The position numbers and the translations under genes were made by a program. The notes under the pieces were generated by a model. It worked only from the letters and a program-made list of their open reading frames with translations, searched no databases and was not told where the DNA came from. From contig NZ_BBXG01000006.1 of the NCBI RefSeq assembly GCF_001570605.1, positions 1-64,000 of the forward strand: 64,000 nt of DNA. The letters run 5' to 3'. How positions within the stretch are numbered: position 1 is the stretch's first letter; each line of letters begins with the position of its first letter. This document shows positions 34,458 to 42,623 of the stretch, in pieces. The DNA is from Herbidospora cretacea (GTDB taxonomy: Bacteria; Actinomycetota; Actinomycetes; Streptosporangiales; Streptosporangiaceae).

Positions 34458-35636
34458 ATGGAGCGACGTCCTGGCGTGCCCAGGCTGCTCCGGGAGATCA
34501 ACGACCGGGCCGCCCTCGATTTACTGCTGTCGTCCGGGCCGCTCACGCGCGGCCAGATCGGCGACCTGACCGGACTGTCGAAGGTGACCGCGTCGCAGAC
34601 GCTGTCGCGCCTTGAGGAGCGGGGGCTCGTCGAGGTCGTGGGCGAGCAGGCCGGGAACCGGGGGCCCAACGCGGCCCTCTACGGCGTGATCGCGTCGTGC
34701 GCCTACGTGGCGGGGCTCGACGTCGGGCCTGAGCACGTGACGGCGGCCATCGCCGACATCAAGGGCGACGTGGTCGCCGAGGTCACCGCCTCGCCCAACG
34801 GCACCGACGACCCCGTCTCGGTGGTCCACAACGCGGTCGTGAAGGCCTGCCGGTCGGCCAAGGTCGCGCTGTCGCGCCTGAAGGGCGTCGTGATCGGCAC
34901 GCCCGGTGTGGTCGATCCGCGCACGGGCGACGTGCAGTTCTCGTTCGACCTGCCCCACTGGCACGAGGGCATCCACGAGGCGCTGGCGCGCGATCTGAAG
35001 CGGACCGTGCGGATCGAGAACGACGTGAACCTCGCCGCCATCGCGGAACGGTCGAAGGGGGCGGCCAAGCAGGCCGACGACTTCGTGCTGCTCTGGGTCG
35101 GTCGTGGCATCGGCCTGGCCGTCGTGCTCGGCGGCCGTCTGCATCGCGGGCGGTCGGGCAGCGCGGGGGAGATCGGCTATCTGCCGGTGCCCGGGGTGCC
35201 GCTGGCGGAGGACGTCCGGTCGGAGCCGGGGCGGCTGCCCTCGCTCGCGGGTGGTCTCCAGTCGCTGGTGAGCTCCGTGGCGGTGCTCGACCTGGCGCGC
35301 GACCTCGGCTTCGAGGGCGCGACGGCGGCCGAGTGCGTGACCGCCGCCGTCGACGCGGGCGACCAGGGCGACCGGCTGCTCGACGAGATCGCCTCCCGGC
35401 TGGCGCTGGGCGTGGCGTCGGTGTGCGTGGTCCTCGACCCGGGGCTGATCGTGCTGGCCGGAGAGGTCGGCCTGGCCGGGGGAGTGTCCCTGACCGGCCG
35501 GGTCGAACAGGCGGTGGCCCGCATCTGCCCGATCAGGCCGCAGGTCGTCACCTCGGCCGTGCCCGGCAACCCGGTCCTGCGCGGCGCGGTGCTCGCCGCC
35601 CTCGACCAGGCCCGCGAGGAGATCTTCGCGCCGTGA
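34458..35636 (+). CDS. ROK-family transcriptional repressor (first copy)
   Basis: 392-residue regulator. An N-terminal winged HTH occupies about 12-65 (SGPLTRGQIGDLTGLSKVTA) and a ROK actin-like domain 80-392 (VVIGTPGVVDPRTGDV, RIENDVNLAAIAE, GRSGSAGEIGYLP). The usual zinc-binding ROK cysteines are missing. It is a clear paralogue of the ROK protein at 40769 (both share PGVPRLLR/PGTPRLLR-INDR starts and the IENDVNLAA block). GCAGGA precedes the ATG. Codon 22 is TTA (34521-34523), rare in this GC-rich DNA, which suggests bldA-linked control. It converges with the GH3 gene. Confidence 0.88.
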   Translation: MERRPGVPRLLREINDRAALDLLLSSGPLTRGQIGDLTGLSKVTASQTLSRLEERGLVEVVGEQAGNRGPNAALYGVIASCAYVAGLDVGPEHVTAAIADIKGDVVAEVTASPNGTDDPVSVVHNAVVKACRSAKVALSRLKGVVIGTPGVVDPRTGDVQFSFDLPHWHEGIHEALARDLKRTVRIENDVNLAAIAERSKGAAKQADDFVLLWVGRGIGLAVVLGGRLHRGRSGSAGEIGYLPVPGVPLAEDVRSEPGRLPSLAGGLQSLVSSVAVLDLARDLGFEGATAAECVTAAVDAGDQGDRLLDEIASRLALGVASVCVVLDPGLIVLAGEVGLAGGVSLTGRVEQAVARICPIRPQVVTSAVPGNPVLRGAVLAALDQAREEIFAP

Positions 35637-35645
35637 GGCCCCGCC

Positions 35646-35666
35646 GCCCCGGCACGGGGCCGGGGC
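35646..35666. terminator. Hairpin between convergent ROK and GH3 genes
   Basis: GCCCCGGC (35646-35653) pairs with GCCGGGGC (35659-35666) around a 5-base loop, in the 52-base space between the two stop codons. It is a likely bidirectional terminator. Confidence 0.55.
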
Positions 35667-35688
35667 GGGGACGCCTGCCCGGAAGGTC

Positions 35689-37143
35689 TCAGGCGGTGAG
35701 GAGTTCCACCGCCGCCTGAGCGTTGGCTCGGGCCGCGCCGTAGGTCGCGATGTAGACGCCGTGTTCCGGACGCCAGATCGGCAGGCCCATCTCCATGACC
35801 ACGCCGTCGGGGCGGGCCGCGACCAGCTCGGTGACCAGGGTCCGGCTCGCCGGATAGCGGTGGGCGTCCTTGACGACCACGACCAGGGACCTGCCCCGCG
35901 CCCGTGCGAGCAGGTCGCCGGCCTGGGCGTCCTCCGGCTTGACCCGGACGATCTCGGCCTGTGGCAGCCACGGGGCCACACCCCACGGCACGTCGCCGAC
36001 GGCGATCGTCGGCGGGGTGTCGACCTCGACCACGAACGGGTCCTCCAGCGGGACGGTCGTGCCGCTGAGCCGGACCGCGCGGCGGGCGGCCTGCAGGCCG
36101 ATCACGGTGTCCTCGGCGTGCTGGCTCCGCGTCTGGCGGGCCCAGTCGCGCAGGCTCTGGGCGCGGGCGACGGCCTCCTCCAGGCGCCCGGCGCTCAGTT
36201 CGCCCGTCCGGACGGCCGTGACGATCGCGTCGATGACGGCCGAGGTCTCCTCGTACGTGGGGATCGAGCCCATGCACAGCAGGTCGGCGCCCGCCTTGAG
36301 CGACAGCACCGCGCCGCCGCCGAGGCCCACGCTCTTGGTGATGGCGTGCATGTCGAGGGCGTCGGTGACGACCACGCCGTCGTAGCCCAGCTCGCCGCGC
36401 AGCAGGGTGGTGAGCGCCCGCGGGCTGAGCGTGGCCGGGGTGTCGCCGGTCAGCGCCGGGACGGCCACGTGGGCGGTCATGATCGACCGGGTGCCCGCCT
36501 CGATCGCGGCGCGGAAGGGGGCCAGCTCACGCTCGCGCAGGAGGTCCAGGGAGGCGTCCACGACCGGGACGGACAGGTGGGAGTCCTCGGTGGTCGCGCC
36601 GTGGCCGGGGAAGTGCTTGACGCAGGCGGCCACGCCGAGCGACTGGAGGCCGCGCACGGCGGCGACCGTGTGGCGGGAGACCAGCGCGGGGTCGGAGCCG
36701 AAGGAGCGGGTGCCGATGACCGGGTTGTCGTCGGCGGTGTTCACGTCGGCCGACGGGGCCATGTCGAGGTTCACCCCGGCCCGCACCAGGTCGCCGGCGA
36801 TCGAGCGGTAGACCCGCTCGGTCAGGTCGACGTCGTCGACCGCGCCCAGCGCCGCGTTGCCCGGGTATTCGCTGCCCACGTGGTAGGCCAGCCGGGTGAC
36901 GTCGCCGCCCTCCTCGTCGAGCGAGATCACGGGGTCGCCGGCGCTCGTCAGGACCGACGTGAGAGCGGCCACCTGGCCGGGGCTCCCGACGTTGAAACCG
37001 AAGAGGCAGACGCCGCCGAGACCCTCGGACAGGCCGTCCAGCACCCAGTCGGGCGCGGTCAGGCCTCGGAAGGTCACGAGCAGCGTGCCGGCCGCGAGAC
37101 GGCGCAGCCCCCGATCGCTGTGGCTCGCGGGTACTCCAGGCAT
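35689..37143 (-). CDS. Glycoside hydrolase family 3 beta-N-acetylhexosaminidase (NagZ-like)
   Basis: 484-residue enzyme without an evident signal peptide, so probably cytoplasmic. The GH3 N-acetylglucosaminidase signature KHFPGHG is at 176-182 with the flexible-loop dyad Asp187/His189 (TEDSHLS), and the nucleophile is Asp261 in VVTDALDMHA. Such enzymes remove N-acetylglucosamine from muropeptides or chito-oligosaccharides. A C-terminal domain of about 120 residues follows the barrel, as in longer actinobacterial NagZ proteins. It is the last gene of the leftward importer operon, separated from the permease by 147 bases with two hairpins. Confidence 0.88.
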   Translation of the reverse strand: MPGVPASHSDRGLRRLAAGTLLVTFRGLTAPDWVLDGLSEGLGGVCLFGFNVGSPGQVAALTSVLTSAGDPVISLDEEGGDVTRLAYHVGSEYPGNAALGAVDDVDLTERVYRSIAGDLVRAGVNLDMAPSADVNTADDNPVIGTRSFGSDPALVSRHTVAAVRGLQSLGVAACVKHFPGHGATTEDSHLSVPVVDASLDLLRERELAPFRAAIEAGTRSIMTAHVAVPALTGDTPATLSPRALTTLLRGELGYDGVVVTDALDMHAITKSVGLGGGAVLSLKAGADLLCMGSIPTYEETSAVIDAIVTAVRTGELSAGRLEEAVARAQSLRDWARQTRSQHAEDTVIGLQAARRAVRLSGTTVPLEDPFVVEVDTPPTIAVGDVPWGVAPWLPQAEIVRVKPEDAQAGDLLARARGRSLVVVVKDAHRYPASRTLVTELVAARPDGVVMEMGLPIWRPEHGVYIATYGAARANAQAAVELLTA

Positions 37144-37179
37144 GGGAACTCATGACTCCGATCATGGACATGGGTAGGC

Positions 37180-37250
37180 ACGGCCCCCGGGGATGCCCGG
37201 GGCCGTACCTGCTCAGGGAAGCGAGACGCGGACGGCCGAAGACCGGCCGT
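37180..37250 (-). other. Two stem-loops between permease and GH3 genes
   Basis: ACGGCCCC (from 37180) with a one-base bulge pairs with CCCGGGGCCGT (37196-37206), and ACGGCCG (37232-37238) pairs with CGGCCGT (37244-37250). They occupy most of the spacer and could adjust GH3 expression relative to the transporter or protect the upstream mRNA end. Confidence 0.5.
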
Positions 37251-37290
37251 GGCTCGCGCTGGGAATCTGCCTCGAAGACAGGTCGGGCGG

Positions 37291-38208
37291 TCAGCCCTTG
37301 ACGGCGCCCGCGACGAGGCCGGAGACCATGCGTCGCTGCACCAGCAGGAAGAACACGACGACGGGGATCGTCATCAGGGTCGAACTCGCCATGATGGCGC
37401 CCCAGTCGGTGCCCCGCTGCCCGAAGAAGAACTGCAACGCGACGGGCATCGTGTAGCCCGACGAGTCGCTCATGATGATCAGCGCGAAGATCAATTCGTT
37501 CCACGCGGTGATGAACGAGAAGATGCTGGTCGCCACCAGGCCTGGGGCGACGAGCGGGAAGAGCACCTTCCAGAACGCGGTCATCCGGCTCGCGCCGTCG
37601 ATCCACGCCGCCTCTTCCAGTGACTTCGGCACGGACGCGACGAAGGTGCGCAGCATCCAGATGCCGAACGGGAGAGTCAGGCCGACGTTGATCACGATGA
37701 GGCCGAGCAACTGGTCGTACAGACCCAGTCTCTTGACGCTCAGGAACAGCGGGATCAGCAGCGCCTCGGCCGGGATCATCTGCACGACCAGCAGCGCGAT
37801 CAGGAAGGAGGTGCGGCCCTTGAACCGGAAACGGGCCACCGCGGTGGCGGCCAGCAGCGAGAAGACCGCGCCCACCGCGACCGTGCCGAGGGCGACGATC
37901 GCGCTGTTGCGCAGGTAGAGCCAGATGGAGTTGCCCGCCACGCCCTCGCTGAGCACCCGGTCGAGGTGCTCGAAGGTGAAGCTCGTCGGGAACGGGATGA
38001 ACTCCGTGGTGAAGATCTGGTCGTTGGTCTTGAACGCCGTCGAGACCATCCAGTACACGGGGAACATCGCCACGACGAACACCATCACCGCGACCGAGTT
38101 CAGGGCTATCCGGCGGCCCTTGGCGCGATATTTCGCGACTTTCCGCATGCGGTTGAGCTGGTCCTGCCGTGGGCGGTCCACGTTCTTGTACGCCGGCACA
38201 GTGGTCAC
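37291..38208 (-). CDS. Sugar ABC transporter permease, MalG type (second importer)
   Basis: 305-residue six-helix permease with a basic cytoplasmic N-terminus of about 35 residues. The ATPase-contact loop reads LEEAAWIDGASRMTAFWKVLFP and the protein ends GLVAGAVKG. It forms the importer with the permease at 38205 and the lipoprotein at 39236. The start overlaps the preceding stop by four bases. Confidence 0.92.
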   Translation of the reverse strand: MTTVPAYKNVDRPRQDQLNRMRKVAKYRAKGRRIALNSVAVMVFVVAMFPVYWMVSTAFKTNDQIFTTEFIPFPTSFTFEHLDRVLSEGVAGNSIWLYLRNSAIVALGTVAVGAVFSLLAATAVARFRFKGRTSFLIALLVVQMIPAEALLIPLFLSVKRLGLYDQLLGLIVINVGLTLPFGIWMLRTFVASVPKSLEEAAWIDGASRMTAFWKVLFPLVAPGLVATSIFSFITAWNELIFALIIMSDSSGYTMPVALQFFFGQRGTDWGAIMASSTLMTIPVVVFFLLVQRRMVSGLVAGAVKG

Positions 38209-39230
38209 TGCACATCCTCCGACTTCACCATCTGGCGGATGTAGAACGACGTGACGACCAGCAGGATGATCGTGAGGATCACCGCGATGGCCGCGCCGGA
38301 GCCCATTTTCGGCGGGCTGCGGAACGCCTCCGCGTAGGAGAACATCGACAGGTTGAAGGCCTCACGGTTGGTGGGGCCGTTCATCAGGGTGTAGAGCTGC
38401 GGGAAGACCTTGAAGTCCCAGATGATCGACAGGATCGTCAGGACCGCGAAGACGGGCTTCAGCAGCGGGAACGTGATCTTCCAGAAGGTCCGCCACGAGC
38501 CCGATCCGTCGACCCGGGCCGCCTCGTAGAGCTCCCCGGGGATGCCCTTCAGGCCGGCCAGCACCGAGACGGCAACGAACGGGAACGACGACCAGAGGAC
38601 CGTCACGACCAGGATCAGCAGGATCGAGAACGCCTCGTTGGTCCACGGCTGACCAGTCCAGTCGGCCCGCCCGAACAGGGCGTTGGACAGGAAGTCGGGC
38701 AGCAGATTGAGCGCCCAGTTGATGATTCCGGCCTCGGCGTCGAACAGCCAGCGCCAGATGACGCCCTGCGCGACCGGGGGAACCGCCCACGCGAACATGA
38801 TTCCGATGATCAGGAACGTGGACATCCGCTTGCTGAGCTGGTTGAGCAGCACGCCGACGGCGGTTCCGACGATCAGCGTTAGGCTGACGGTCACGGCGGC
38901 GAACCCGAGGGTGTTGCGGAGTGACGACCAGAAGATGTCGTTCTCGAAGACCTTGGTGTAGTTCTCCCAGCCCAGCCATTCGGCCGGACGCGGGTTGACG
39001 TCCCGGATCTGCGGGATCCCGACCTTCTGGAAGGAGATCACGAAGGCCTGGAACATCGGGTAGAGCAGGAGCGCGCCGATCACCAGGATGCCCGGGACCA
39101 GCAGCACGTAGGGGATGTACTTCGGGTTGAGGCCCGAGGCCTTCTTCGGCGGACGGTGCGAGCGGCGGGGGCGCCCGGCCGGGGCGGAGGCGCTGCCTCC
39201 ACCCCGGCGGGCGATCGACGTGTCGGTCAT
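38205..39230 (-). CDS. Sugar ABC transporter permease, MalF type (second importer)
   Basis: 341-residue permease with a Pro/Arg-rich N-terminus of about 35 residues, then six membrane segments and the EAA loop LYEAARVDGSGSWRTFWKITFP. It starts five bases after the binding-protein stop codon. As in the first importer, no ATP-binding subunit is encoded in the operon. Confidence 0.92.
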   Translation of the reverse strand: MTDTSIARRGGGSASAPAGRPRRSHRPPKKASGLNPKYIPYVLLVPGILVIGALLLYPMFQAFVISFQKVGIPQIRDVNPRPAEWLGWENYTKVFENDIFWSSLRNTLGFAAVTVSLTLIVGTAVGVLLNQLSKRMSTFLIIGIMFAWAVPPVAQGVIWRWLFDAEAGIINWALNLLPDFLSNALFGRADWTGQPWTNEAFSILLILVVTVLWSSFPFVAVSVLAGLKGIPGELYEAARVDGSGSWRTFWKITFPLLKPVFAVLTILSIIWDFKVFPQLYTLMNGPTNREAFNLSMFSYAEAFRSPPKMGSGAAIAVILTIILLVVTSFYIRQMVKSEDVQ

Positions 39231-39235
39231 CGTCG

Positions 39236-40564
39236 CTACTGGTTCAGGATCTCTTCGAGTTCCTTGTTGGCCGCCGCGAGCGCCTCATCGGCAGAGGACT
39301 TGCCCTCGATGACCGAGCGGGCCGCGTTCTGCAGCACCGCCTTGGTCTCGCCCGCCTCGGTCCAGTTCGGGTCGGCCGGGAAGCTGCGGGCCTTGGCGAA
39401 CGCCGCCGCGAACGGGGCCTGGACCGGGTCGCTGGAGAGCGAGGCCAGGGTGTCGGGGTAGACCGGGAGCAGGCCGCCGTCCTTGGCGTAGCGGTCGGCC
39501 CACTGCTTGCTCGTGGCGAGCTTGATGTACTCCTGCGAGAGCTCGGCGTTCTTGGTGGTGCCCCAGACGGCGATGTCGTTGCCGCCGAAGAACGCGGGGG
39601 CCTCGCCGCCGGTCTTGGCCGGGAGCGGGAAGAAGGCGAGCTGGTCGGCCTTCACCTTGCCCTTGGAGTCGGTCTCGATGCCCGGGATGTCCCACGACGC
39701 GGTCAGGTACATGCCGACCTTGTCGTTGGCGAAGCGGGTGCGGATGTCCACGGTGTTCTGGGTCAGCCGCGACTTGCCGGACAGGCCGCCGGTCACCAGG
39801 CCGGTGTAGGTCTCGAAGCCGGCCTTGAAGGTCGGGTCGGTGAGCTTGCCCACCCACTTGTCGCCTTCCTTGGCGGCGTAGTCGCCGCCCTCGGACCAGG
39901 CCATCGCGCCGAGGAGGTGGTTGGCGTCGGATCCGCCGTTGAAGGCGAAGCCGTCGACGTCCTTGCCCTTCTCCTCCTGGATCTTCTTGCCGGCGGCGAG
40001 GACCTCGTCCCACGTCTTCGGCACGTCGATCTTCAGCTCGTCGAACCAGTCCTTGCGGTAGAGGACCGCGCGGGTGCCGGCGCCCCACGGCACGGCGTAG
40101 ACCTCGCCGTCGATGGTCTCCAGGCCGAACAGGTTCTTGGGGATCTGCGCCTGGTCACCGGCGGAGGTGAGCGGGGTGATCGGGGACAGCGCCTCCTGGC
40201 TGACCCACAGCGGCACCTGGTCGTTGCCGATCTCGGTGACGTCGGGGCCCGCGCCACCCGCGGCGGCGGCGGTGAACTTGTCGTTCACCTGCGGCCACGG
40301 GATCCACTCCAGCTTGACGGTGGCGCCCGTCTGCTTCTGGAACTCGGCGTTCAGGTCGTCCATGTAGGCCTGGGCCGGCGGGTTCGAGTCGCCGAGACGC
40401 CACATGGTCAGCGTCTGGCCGGCGAACTTCGGTCCGGAGGCGGCAGGGGCCGAGGCGGCGGCGGAGGGCTGTGACTCGGTGGTCTCGCCACCACCGCAAG
40501 CGGCGACACCCAGGGCCAGGGCGGCCACAGTGGCGGTGACGCCGGCGATCTTCACGATCTTCAC
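39236..40564 (-). CDS. ABC transporter sugar-binding lipoprotein (second importer)
   Basis: 442-residue family 1 solute-binding lipoprotein. The signal peptide ends in the lipobox GVAAC with Cys23; the mature protein begins with a Ser/Ala-rich spacer and then LTMWRLGDSNPPAQAYMDDL. It delivers a sugar to the two downstream-encoded permeases. The adjoining N-acetylhexosaminidase suggests N-acetylglucosamine-containing oligosaccharides (chito-oligomers or cell-wall fragments), but the binding site cannot be read from sequence. It is the first gene of the operon, with a palindrome-rich promoter shared with the divergent ROK gene. Confidence 0.9.
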   Translation of the reverse strand: MKIVKIAGVTATVAALALGVAACGGGETTESQPSAAASAPAASGPKFAGQTLTMWRLGDSNPPAQAYMDDLNAEFQKQTGATVKLEWIPWPQVNDKFTAAAAGGAGPDVTEIGNDQVPLWVSQEALSPITPLTSAGDQAQIPKNLFGLETIDGEVYAVPWGAGTRAVLYRKDWFDELKIDVPKTWDEVLAAGKKIQEEKGKDVDGFAFNGGSDANHLLGAMAWSEGGDYAAKEGDKWVGKLTDPTFKAGFETYTGLVTGGLSGKSRLTQNTVDIRTRFANDKVGMYLTASWDIPGIETDSKGKVKADQLAFFPLPAKTGGEAPAFFGGNDIAVWGTTKNAELSQEYIKLATSKQWADRYAKDGGLLPVYPDTLASLSSDPVQAPFAAAFAKARSFPADPNWTEAGETKAVLQNAARSVIEGKSSADEALAAANKELEEILNQ

Positions 40565-40698
40565 TAGGGGGGTTCTCCCTTCCCGGCTTCGCGTCGAGGC
40601 AAGTTGGAGGTGTCGGCTGGCCGCGCACCCGGGGTTTGCTGACGGTCGGCGTTTGTGGCACCTCAGAGGCTTGATCGCTTGCCTATGGGGTGACTGCC

Positions 40699-40722
40699 GT
40701 TAAACTAACAAGAAACTTTCTT
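40699..40722. promoter_or_regulatory. Tandem palindromes in the divergent importer/ROK promoter
   Basis: GTTAAACTAAC (40699-40709) is an inverted repeat of GTTA with a 3-base centre, and the touching AAGAAACTTTCTT (40710-40722) is a perfect palindrome apart from its centre. They lie in an unusually AT-rich block ending in a run of eight A. GAAACTTTC-type sites are known operators of sugar repressors in streptomycetes. They are likely binding sites for the adjacent ROK protein. Confidence 0.6.
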
Positions 40723-40768
40723 AAAAAAAACCCCGCGTTAGCGGATCGTGACGAGAAGGGAGGCAGCG

Positions 40769-41935
40769 GTGTCCCGACGTCCCGGCACGCCCCGGCTGCT
40801 CCGGCAGATCAACGACAGATCGGCCCTGGAGCTCCTTCTCCTGCAGGGCCCGCTCACCCGGGCTGAGCTGGGCGAACTCACCGGTCTGAGCAAGGTCACC
40901 AGCGGTCAGCTGCTGGCCCGGCTGGAGGACCGGGGCCTGGTCACCACGGCCGGCGAACGGGCCGGCGGGCGCGGCCCGAACGCCGCGCTCTACGCCGTCA
41001 ACCCCCGGTCGGCGTACGTCGCCGGCCTGGAGGTCTCGCCCGACAGCGTCACCGCCGGGGTCGCCGACATCACCGGCCGGCTGATCGCCGAGGTGACCGT
41101 CGACCCGTCCGAGGCGCGCGATCCGGTCAAGCTCGTCCACAACGCGCTCCTGCGCGCCTGCGAGAGCGCCGGCATCGGCCTCGACCAGCTCATGGGCCTG
41201 GTCATCGGGACGCGCGGCGTGGTCGACCCCCGCAGCGGGGACGTGCGCTACTCCTTCGACCTCCCGGCGTGGCACTTCGGCGTGCTGGCCGAGCTCCGGG
41301 CCGACCTGGGCCGGGCCGTGCGGATAGAGAACGACGTCAACCTCGCCGCCCTGGCCGAGCAGGCCCACGGAGCCGCGCGCGGGCTCGACGACTTCGTCAT
41401 CATGTGGGCCGGGATAGGGCAGGGCCTCGGCGTCATGCTCGGCGGCCGCCTCCACCGGGGCATCACCGGCGGCGCGGGCGAGATCGGCTGGCTTCCCGTG
41501 CCGGGGGAGCCGCTTCCCTCCGACGTACGCGATCCGCAGTCCGGCTCCTTCCAGCGCCTGGTCGGCGGCGACGCGGTCCACGGCATGGCGCTGGCCCACG
41601 GCGTGCACCCCCAGGAGGCGCCCGTGGCCGACCTGGTCGCCAGGGCCGTCGCCGAGGGGAACGGGCGCTTCCTCGACGAGCTCGCCGGGCGGCTGGCCGT
41701 CGGCGTCGCGGCCGTCGCCGTGGTGCTCGACCCCGGTCTCATCGTGCTGAGCGGCGACGTCGGGCGGGCCGGGGGGCCGGAGCTCGCCGCCCGGGTCGAG
41801 GACGAGGTGGCGCGGGTCTGCCCGAGCCGCCCCAGGGTCGCGGTGACCGAGGTCGCGGGGAACCCGGTGCTCCAGGGAGCCCTGGTGGCCGCCCTGGAGG
41901 AGGCGAGGGAACAGGTCTTCTCGGATACGGTCTGA
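40769..41935 (+). CDS. ROK-family transcriptional repressor (second copy)
   Basis: 388-residue paralogue of the ROK regulator at 34458. It has an N-terminal winged HTH (LTRAELGELTGLSKVTSGQLL) and a ROK fold with VVDPRSGDVRYSFDLP, RIENDVNLAALAEQAHGAA and the GGAGEIGWLPVPGEP loop; zinc-ligand cysteines are absent. GTG 40769 is chosen because AGAAGGGAGG precedes it closely; an in-frame GTG at 40748 lacks a ribosome site. It is divergent from the importer operon and most likely represses it. Followed after four bases by the dipeptidase gene. Confidence 0.88.
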   Translation: MSRRPGTPRLLRQINDRSALELLLLQGPLTRAELGELTGLSKVTSGQLLARLEDRGLVTTAGERAGGRGPNAALYAVNPRSAYVAGLEVSPDSVTAGVADITGRLIAEVTVDPSEARDPVKLVHNALLRACESAGIGLDQLMGLVIGTRGVVDPRSGDVRYSFDLPAWHFGVLAELRADLGRAVRIENDVNLAALAEQAHGAARGLDDFVIMWAGIGQGLGVMLGGRLHRGITGGAGEIGWLPVPGEPLPSDVRDPQSGSFQRLVGGDAVHGMALAHGVHPQEAPVADLVARAVAEGNGRFLDELAGRLAVGVAAVAVVLDPGLIVLSGDVGRAGGPELAARVEDEVARVCPSRPRVAVTEVAGNPVLQGALVAALEEAREQVFSDTV

Positions 41936-41939
41936 CATC

Positions 41940-42578
41940 ATGGGCGAAGTCATTCTGATCTCCGACCACCGGGTGACCTCCATCCCGGTGACCGATTGCC
42001 TGGAGCCGCTCGTCGATGTGCGGGCTTTCCTGCGCGTTGACGAACGGCTGGCCGACCCCGCCGGGGCCTTCGCCCATCTGCGGGCCGGGATGGCCGAACG
42101 GCTGCGGCGGGTGGTGCTGCCGCTCGGCGTCCACCTCCTGGTCGTCGAGGGCTACCGGCCGGTGTCGCTCCAGCGGAAGTGGTTCGAGGACTACCGCGAG
42201 ACGCTGCGGGCGACATTTCCGGAAATGTCGTCGGATGAGCTGCACGTGGCGGCGAGCCGGTTCGTCTCGCCGGTCGAAGTGGCCCCCCACACGGCCGGGG
42301 CCGCCGTCGACCTGACGCTGTGCGACGACGACGGCGTGGAACTCGACATGGGCACCGAGGTCAACGCGACCCCGGAACAGAGCGACGGGAACTGCTACAC
42401 CGCCTCCACCGGCATCTCGGCGGAGGCCACGCAGAACCGGAAGGTGCTGGTGACGGCGCTGGAGGGCGTCGGGCTGGTCAACTATCCGACGGAATGGTGG
42501 CACTGGTCCTACGGCGACCGTTACTGGGCCATGGCCCGGGGCCACGACTCGGCCGTCTACGGACCGGTCGAACTCTGA
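41940..42578 (+). CDS. VanX-like D-alanyl-D-alanine dipeptidase (peptidase M15D)
   Basis: 212-residue zinc dipeptidase. The expected elements are present: GYRPVSLQ with Arg73, zinc ligands His117 and Asp124 in PHTAGAAVDLTL, the base Glu185 and third ligand His188 in TEWWHWS. It hydrolyses D-Ala-D-Ala. No vanH or ligase gene is nearby, so recycling of D-Ala from peptidoglycan rather than glycopeptide resistance is the simpler role, in keeping with the N-acetylhexosaminidase locus. It begins four bases after the ROK gene, implying co-transcription. It has no signal peptide, so it acts in the cytoplasm. Confidence 0.88.
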   Translation: MGEVILISDHRVTSIPVTDCLEPLVDVRAFLRVDERLADPAGAFAHLRAGMAERLRRVVLPLGVHLLVVEGYRPVSLQRKWFEDYRETLRATFPEMSSDELHVAASRFVSPVEVAPHTAGAAVDLTLCDDDGVELDMGTEVNATPEQSDGNCYTASTGISAEATQNRKVLVTALEGVGLVNYPTEWWHWSYGDRYWAMARGHDSAVYGPVEL

Positions 42579-42623
42579 CCACCGGCCGCGCTCCGGACAC
42601 GGTGACTCGGGCAGGCCGGCGTC

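Noticed and set aside
34458-41935. ROK proteins as sugar kinases
   Set aside because: Both have N-terminal winged HTH domains and lack the ROK zinc-cysteine cluster, so they are regulators.
41940-42578. Glycopeptide resistance (vanX) interpretation
   Set aside because: No vanH, vanA or two-component genes are present; the dipeptidase is linked to a ROK repressor and an amino-sugar locus.
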